This document shows, piece after piece, positions 58,721-64,000 of a stretch of DNA of 64,000 nt. The first letter of the stretch is position 1, and each line of letters starts with the position of its first letter. This DNA is from Erigeron canadensis (taxonomy: Eukaryota > Streptophyta > Magnoliopsida > Asterales > Asteraceae): positions 42,890,213 to 42,954,212 of the forward strand of contig NC_057761.1 of assembly GCF_010389155.1 (NCBI RefSeq), given 5' to 3'. The notes beneath the pieces are model-generated. The model had not been told where the DNA came from. It made no database searches and saw only the letters and a program-made list of their open reading frames with translations. The translations under genes were made by a program, and so were the position numbers.

Positions 58721-60204
58721 TCTCCTCCTTGGACAGTGACCACCACCATATCCGACCACCGCCACCACAATCCGGATCTTCATCTCAAACACTAGCAACA
58801 ACAACAACAAGTGAAAGATGATGTTTAAGATGTTATTAGAGTGATATTTTATGTAGTTTATGTTTTTTATATAAAAAATGGATAAACAAACCATTTTTAT
58901 CTATGATTTGTAGGTTTTTCTCTTATTTTTGTTTTTTATATGATAAGAAGTTGTATCTTTGGTTGTTATTGTTTAAAATTTTTATAATGAGTTTTGCCCA
59001 CAAAGTGTTTGATGAAATGTCTAAACCAAAATGTATGTACTAAATCAAATTTGATTATATACGTATTTAGTGATTGTACAACCAATCATACTTGATTGTA
59101 CATTATTCTAAATTTTGAATTTGTTAAATTTGTGTTTTGTAACTTTGTTTGTGCAATCAAATTTGATTATGTATTGAGTTTTTAGTTATTTGTGTGTTTG
59201 TGACTATATGTCTATAATCAAATTTGATTATGTGTTGATATTTTAGTGATTTCTATTTTTGCAACTTAATGTCTAGAATCAAATTTGATTATGTATAAAG
59301 ATTTTAGAGATTTTGATTTTGTAACTTTGTTTGTACAATCAGATTTGATTTTGTATTGAGTTTATAGTTACCTGTGTGTTTGTGACTATATGCCTACAAT
59401 CAAATTTGATTATGTATTTATGTGTTGATATTTTTAGTAATTTCAGTTTTTACAACTTTATGTATAAAGAATTTAGACAAAACAAATAGTTCCATATCAA
59501 AAAACTATTCAAAATCAAATTTGATTTATGCATATGGTGTCAAACTTATACAAAATCAAATTTGATTTTGTGTACACATTGAGACAAAACAAATGAGTAA
59601 AAATCAATAATGATTTTAGCTTATAGTGTAAAAAGCTATACAAAATCAAATTTGATTTTATGCATACATTTTGACAAAACAAATGAGTTCCATACCAAGA
59701 AACCTACACAAAATCAAATTTGATTTTACCCATACGGTTTCAAAAACCTATACAAAATGTCAAAATCATATTTGATTATGTACAAAATCATTTAGTCAAA
59801 ATCATTTATGATTTTGTGTAGCACATTGAGTCAAACCAAATGGCTTCAATATAAAGAAATTTATTCAAAATCATTTTTGATTTTACTCATAAAGTTTGAA
59901 AACCTATTCAAAATCAACTATTCAAAATCAAAAATGATTTTACGCATACATTGGGGAAAAGCTATACAAAATCATATATGATTTTTTATAGCACATTGAG
60001 AGAAAACCAAATGAGTTCCATACAAAGAAAACCATTTAAAATCAAAAAATGATTTTAAGAATATAGTGTGAAAAAGCTATACAAAATCATATATGATTTT
60101 ATTCTTACATCTAGACAAAAAAAAGTGAGTTCGATATCTATAAGCCTATTCAAAATCATACATGATTTAATATCAAATAACATTTGATTGAGTATTGCAT
60201 AAGG

Positions 60205-60240
60205 TGTTTGATGAAATGTCTAAATCAATGTTTGATTATA
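60205..60240 (+). other. PPR-like coding fragment inside the array
   Basis: The plus strand reads HKVFDEMSKS. A related fragment, AHKVFDEMSKPK, is at about 58994-59030. 'VFDEM' after a small residue is the signature end of a pentatricopeptide repeat. Both are tiny and stop soon after, so they are captured scraps at most. Confidence 0.4.
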
Positions 60241-60815
60241 TGATTTAATCAACTTTATGATTTTGAATTAAATTTTTTGGTGTATAGGTCTGTGAATATA
60301 AACTCCATTTGTTTTGTAGAAATGTATGAGTAACATCAAATTCGATTTGTTATCTGTTATTGTTTACTTTTATGTACGTTCATCATCATATTTGATTATG
60401 TATAGAGATTATATAGATTTCTGTTTTTCAAACTGTATGTGTAAAATCATATTTGATTTTGTATATAATTTTATAAATTTGTGTTTTGTAACTTTGTTTT
60501 GTACAATCAAGTTTGATTTTGTATTGAGGTTTTAGTTACTTGTGTTTTTATACCTAGAATTATATTTGATTTTACTCTTACAGTATGAAAATCCTATATA
60601 TAATGAACTATTCAAAATCAAAAATGATTTTACGCATACATTGTGAAAAACCTATTCAAAATCGAAAATGATTTTACGCATACATTGAAGAAAACCTATA
60701 TAAAATCATATATGATTTTTTATAACACATTGAGACAAAACCAAATGAGTTCCATACAAAGAAAACCATTTAAAATCAAAAATAATTTTGCATAGATTTT
60801 CCGGGGTTTTTACAT

Positions 60816-61290
60816 GGTAGCTTAGGGTTTATGGTTTGAAGTTGTAGGGTTAGCGCTAACCCTACGACTTCAAACCCTAAACCCTTAAGCGTACCGTATA
60901 CATCCATTCCCCAACTGTAGGCTTTAGCATTTTAGGGTTTAGCATTTAGGTTTTTAGAATGCAACTTTTCTAAAATGTATGCATAAAATCAAAAATGATT
61001 TTGCATAGATTTTCTCGGGTTTTTACATGGTAGCTAACCCTACGGCTTCAAACCCTAAACCCTTAAGCGTACCGTATACATCCATCCCCCTACTATAGGC
61101 TTTAGCATTTTAGGGTTTAGCATTTAGGGTTTTAGAATGCAATTTTTCTAAAATGTATGCATAAAATCAAAGTGATTTTGCATAGATTTTTAACATTATA
61201 CATGTAAAATCATTTTTGATTAGAAATTAAGCTTTAGTTTAGGGTTTGAACGGCTAACCCTACGACTTCAAACCCTAAACTAAAGCGCGA
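60816..61290. repeat. 178-bp tandem units with telomere-like motifs and a loopless hairpin
   Basis: A near-perfect palindrome is centred at 60855/60856 (gtagggttagc facing gctaaccctac, arms of about 38 bp, no loop). The sequence from 'aaccctaaacccttaagcgt' at 60873 repeats at 61051, giving a 178-bp period. Both units contain 'tttagcattttagggttta' and an array box. A third partial copy of 'ggctaaccctacgacttcaa' lies at 61252. The ccctaaa phrases resemble degenerate plant telomere repeats but are never consecutive for long. Confidence 0.8.
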
Positions 61291-62558
61291 GGCCGAAGGC
61301 CCTCGTGATCACACTTTCCCCCCGGATTTGATTTTGAATAGGTTTAGTGAAATTCCATATATCTACACAAACAAATGAAATTCCATCAAGTTTGATTTTG
61401 AATAGGTTTAATGATACTTAACTCATTTCTTTTGACTAGATGTATGAATAAAATCAAATATGATTTCGTATGGGTATTTCATAACGTATGCTTAAAATCA
61501 TTTTTGATTTTAAATGAGTTTCTTGGTATGTAACTCATTTTGTTTTGTCTCAACGTGCTATACAAAATCGTATATGATTTTGTATAGCTTTTCCCCAATG
61601 TATGCGTAAAATCATTTTTGATTTTGAATAGGTTTCAGATTTTATGAGTAAAATCAATAATGATTTTGAATAACTTCTTTTAAAGGAAGCCATTTGGTTT
61701 GACTCAATGTGCTACACAAATATATTTTCTTGACAATGTATGCGTAAAATCATATATGATTTTGTATAATATTTCACACTGTATGCGTAAACTCAAAATT
61801 GATTTTAAATAGGTTTATTTGTATAGAACTCATTTGCCTTGTCTCAAATTTATACGTAGAATCATATATGATTTTGAATAAATTTTTCATAATGTATGCT
61901 TAAAATCGATTTTGATTTTGAATAAGTTTATTTGTACGAAAGCATATGCAAAATCATATATGATTTTGAATATGTTTAATGATACCGAACTCACTTTTTT
62001 TGTCTAGATGTATGAATAAAGTCATATATGATTTTGTATAGGGTTTTGACACTCTATGGATAAAATCATTTTTGATTTTAAATGGTTTCGTTTGTATGGA
62101 ACTCATTTGGTTTTGTCTCAATGTGTTATAAAAAATCATATATAATTTTGTATAGGTTTTCCCCAATATATGCGTAAAATCATTTTTGATTTTGAATAGT
62201 TGATTTTAAATAGGTTTTTCACAATTTATGCGTAAAATCATTTTTGATTTTGAATAATTCATTATACATAGGATTTTCACACCGTAAGAGTAAAATCAAA
62301 TATGATTCTAAGCATAAGAACACAAGTAACTAAAATCTCAATACAAAATCAAATTTGATTGTACAAAACAAAGTTACAAAACACAAATCTATAAAATCTA
62401 TATACAAAATCAAATATGATTTTACACATACAGTTATAAAAACAGAAATCTCTATAACCTCAATCAGATGTGATTTTACACATACAGTTACAAACAAATG
62501 AGTTTTATATCAACAAACCTATACACAATCAAATTTGATTCAGAATCATAAAGGTTAT

Positions 62559-64000
62559 TGTAACACCCCACCGTTGGCGGAAACATGAGGTGTCATGAAA
62601 AGTACAGCACGACATGGAATTACATAGATACTGCTATATGAAATAGAATATAATGAATATATTCCCAAAACATGAGTTCAAAGTCATGACAATGCTAGGA
62701 AAGCTTATTACAAGTACATCCATAAAAGGAATAAACCAAGGCATGCATCCTTAAAGTCTGACAAAAGTAAAGGAGCTCTAGTCTCCAAAGTCCAGTCCTA
62801 GCATGAAAGTCCTTATCCCTGAATAGCCCGAGTACCTGAAAAGTATACTAAAACTTGTCAACACAAAGGTTGGTGAGTTCGTAGGTTTTAGTTAAAAAGT
62901 ACATTAATAAATAAGTCTTATGTCGATTTTTTAGAAACAAAATAGGTAGATGTTCAATATATGGTGAGCAGAGCTACGCCATAGTCCAAGTACTCAAAGT
63001 GTGGCCTTATGGTACCTGCCTTAGATAATGATATGTGGCCTTACAGTTCAATAACTTGCCTTGGTGGCCTTACAGTTCAACAACTTGCCATGGTGGCCTT
63101 ACAGTTCAACAACTTGCCTTAATATAAGTCTCCAATGCACACAATAAGTACGTCTCAATAAGCACAATCATTAAGCACATAATCACACATACAAACAAAA
63201 ACAAGCACGTCACATGGCATCAGTAACTCTATAAGAACCAGCTCTATATTGAACATAAATAAATATCGACAAACTGTTTTAAAAAGTAGTAGTATACTTT
63301 CCACCCCAAAGCACGTAAAAAAAAGAGGGGCTACGAAACTCACCTGAAAAGTGTTATGACAGTATAATGAAAGAGCACGACAAGCACAATCAAAGTCCAC
63401 GACAATCAACACCTACCAATAATACATGACAAGTCACAATGAAAGTCTTTGGTCTTTGGTCTTAAGTCTTAGCCTATTAGAAATGCCTTTAAGTGCACAT
63501 GTCTTTATTTAACTTCTAAAACGATGTTTGACAAAATTCGAATAAACCAAACAAGAGTCTGGATTTGACACCAACGACCTTTCTTAAGTTTAAAATACAT
63601 TATTTTATCAATACAACCTGATTTGAAATCATTACATACCCCAAAATAAGTTTTACTCGAATTTAATCAAAACTAGACGAAACCAAAGATTTTAACCGAA
63701 AAGCTTATGAAACTGAAACGAGTAGAGGTTGAGCTCAACCTAATGGTTGAACTCGACCAACTAAAGCCCAAATATGTTATTTTAAAATCTTTTAATCATA
63801 CATTAGCCAATTGAACCAAAACTACATCTTTTGATAAAACTAGTCAAGTTTAAGAACCGAATAAGCGCGTATGGACACGATAGGCTAATGAAATCGACTA
63901 TATGAGTAGGGAAGTGGTTGAACTCGACCATGGCAGGTCTAGTTCGATCTGGACAGAGGTCAAGATGATTCTTTTCCAAGTCTTAAAGGTCCGAGAGTTA
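62559..64000. mobile_element. Probable LTR-retroelement edge, running off the window
   Basis: It starts TGTAACACCCC, a common plant LTR opening, directly at the end of the inverted array. No reading frame of gag or pol is visible in the 1.4 kb present, and the other end lies outside, so LTR identity is inference. Confidence 0.35.
63035..63120. repeat. Three tandem units of 28-29 bp
   Basis: The unit reads gtggccttacagttcaacaa followed by cttgcc[ta]tg; three copies lie in a row with one or two changes. Confidence 0.85.

Larger units (their letters stand above)
59030..62556. repeat. Modular inverted array of AAAATCA-N4-TGATTTT boxes
   Basis: Dozens of boxes with 7-bp palindromic arms, AAAATCA and TGATTTT, flank a 4-bp spacer that varies (AATT, TATA, AAAA, TTTT, ATAA). 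They occur about every 45-60 bp. Linkers such as 'acgcatacattg', 'cattgagacaaaacc' and 'tgagttccatac' recur in the left half and appear as reverse complements in the right half ('caatgtatgcgt', 'ggttttgtctcaatg'). The stretch 60248-60790 pairs closely with the inverted 62060-62556, and 59820-60190 pairs with the inverted 61330-61700. No protein is encoded. The layout recalls foldback (FARE-type) elements with long modular termini, but the class is not established. Confidence 0.85.

Noticed and set aside
60840..61080. An interstitial telomere
   Set aside because: The ccctaaa phrases are never consecutive for more than two units; they belong to the 178-bp repeat instead.
59030..62556. Regular spacing of near-identical short repeats resembling a CRISPR array
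   Set aside because: The units are palindromes with recurrent linkers rather than identical repeats with unique spacers. There is no cas gene, and the context is a plant nuclear genome.

Overview
This is a nuclear segment of a flowering plant, most likely a eudicot. The genes are split by short GT-AG introns, the intergenic DNA is very AT-rich, and the gene families (B-box/CCT CONSTANS-like, SERK-like LRR, plant-type RING-CH ligase, mitochondrial pyruvate dehydrogenase E1 beta) are plant families. Small DNA transposons, Helitrons and SINEs are dense. I cannot fix the species; an asterid such as a composite is only a guess from the overall look.

Layout. 1-11 kb: a SINE with a clean target duplication, nested Helitrons, two broken replication-protein-A-like fragments and a hAT deletion derivative. 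11.3-15.5 kb (+): a COL14/15-type CONSTANS-like gene of four exons. 18.0-20.3 kb (+): a kinase-less, SERK-like LRR protein of seven exons. 22.4-23.2 kb (+): an E2 ubiquitin-conjugating fold whose active-site Cys is Ser. 23.4-29.2 kb (-): a tandem duplication of a RING-CH membrane E3 ligase gene. The distal unit can be read as seven exons but has lost one zinc ligand; the proximal unit keeps only its first exon and last codons. 30.5-36.5 kb (-): a complete 14-exon mitochondrial PDH E1 beta gene. 36.5-58.4 kb: no convincing host gene, but CACTA, Harbinger-like, Helitron and hAT elements, a GC-rich minisatellite and a mutated hAT transposase. About 59.0-62.56 kb: a 3.5-kb modular inverted array built from dozens of copies of a 7-bp palindromic box around a 4-bp spacer, with telomere-like motifs at its core. 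62.56-64 kb: a probable retroelement edge.

Functionally the five genes are independent neighbours, not a cluster: a transcription regulator of the flowering/light family, an extracellular LRR protein, a probable non-catalytic E2 variant, a membrane E3 ligase and a housekeeping mitochondrial enzyme. An E2 variant next to an E3 duplication is suggestive, but nothing in the sequence shows that they cooperate. Exon joins for all five genes were worked out by hand from reading frame, splice dinucleotides and family homology; each join keeps the frame.
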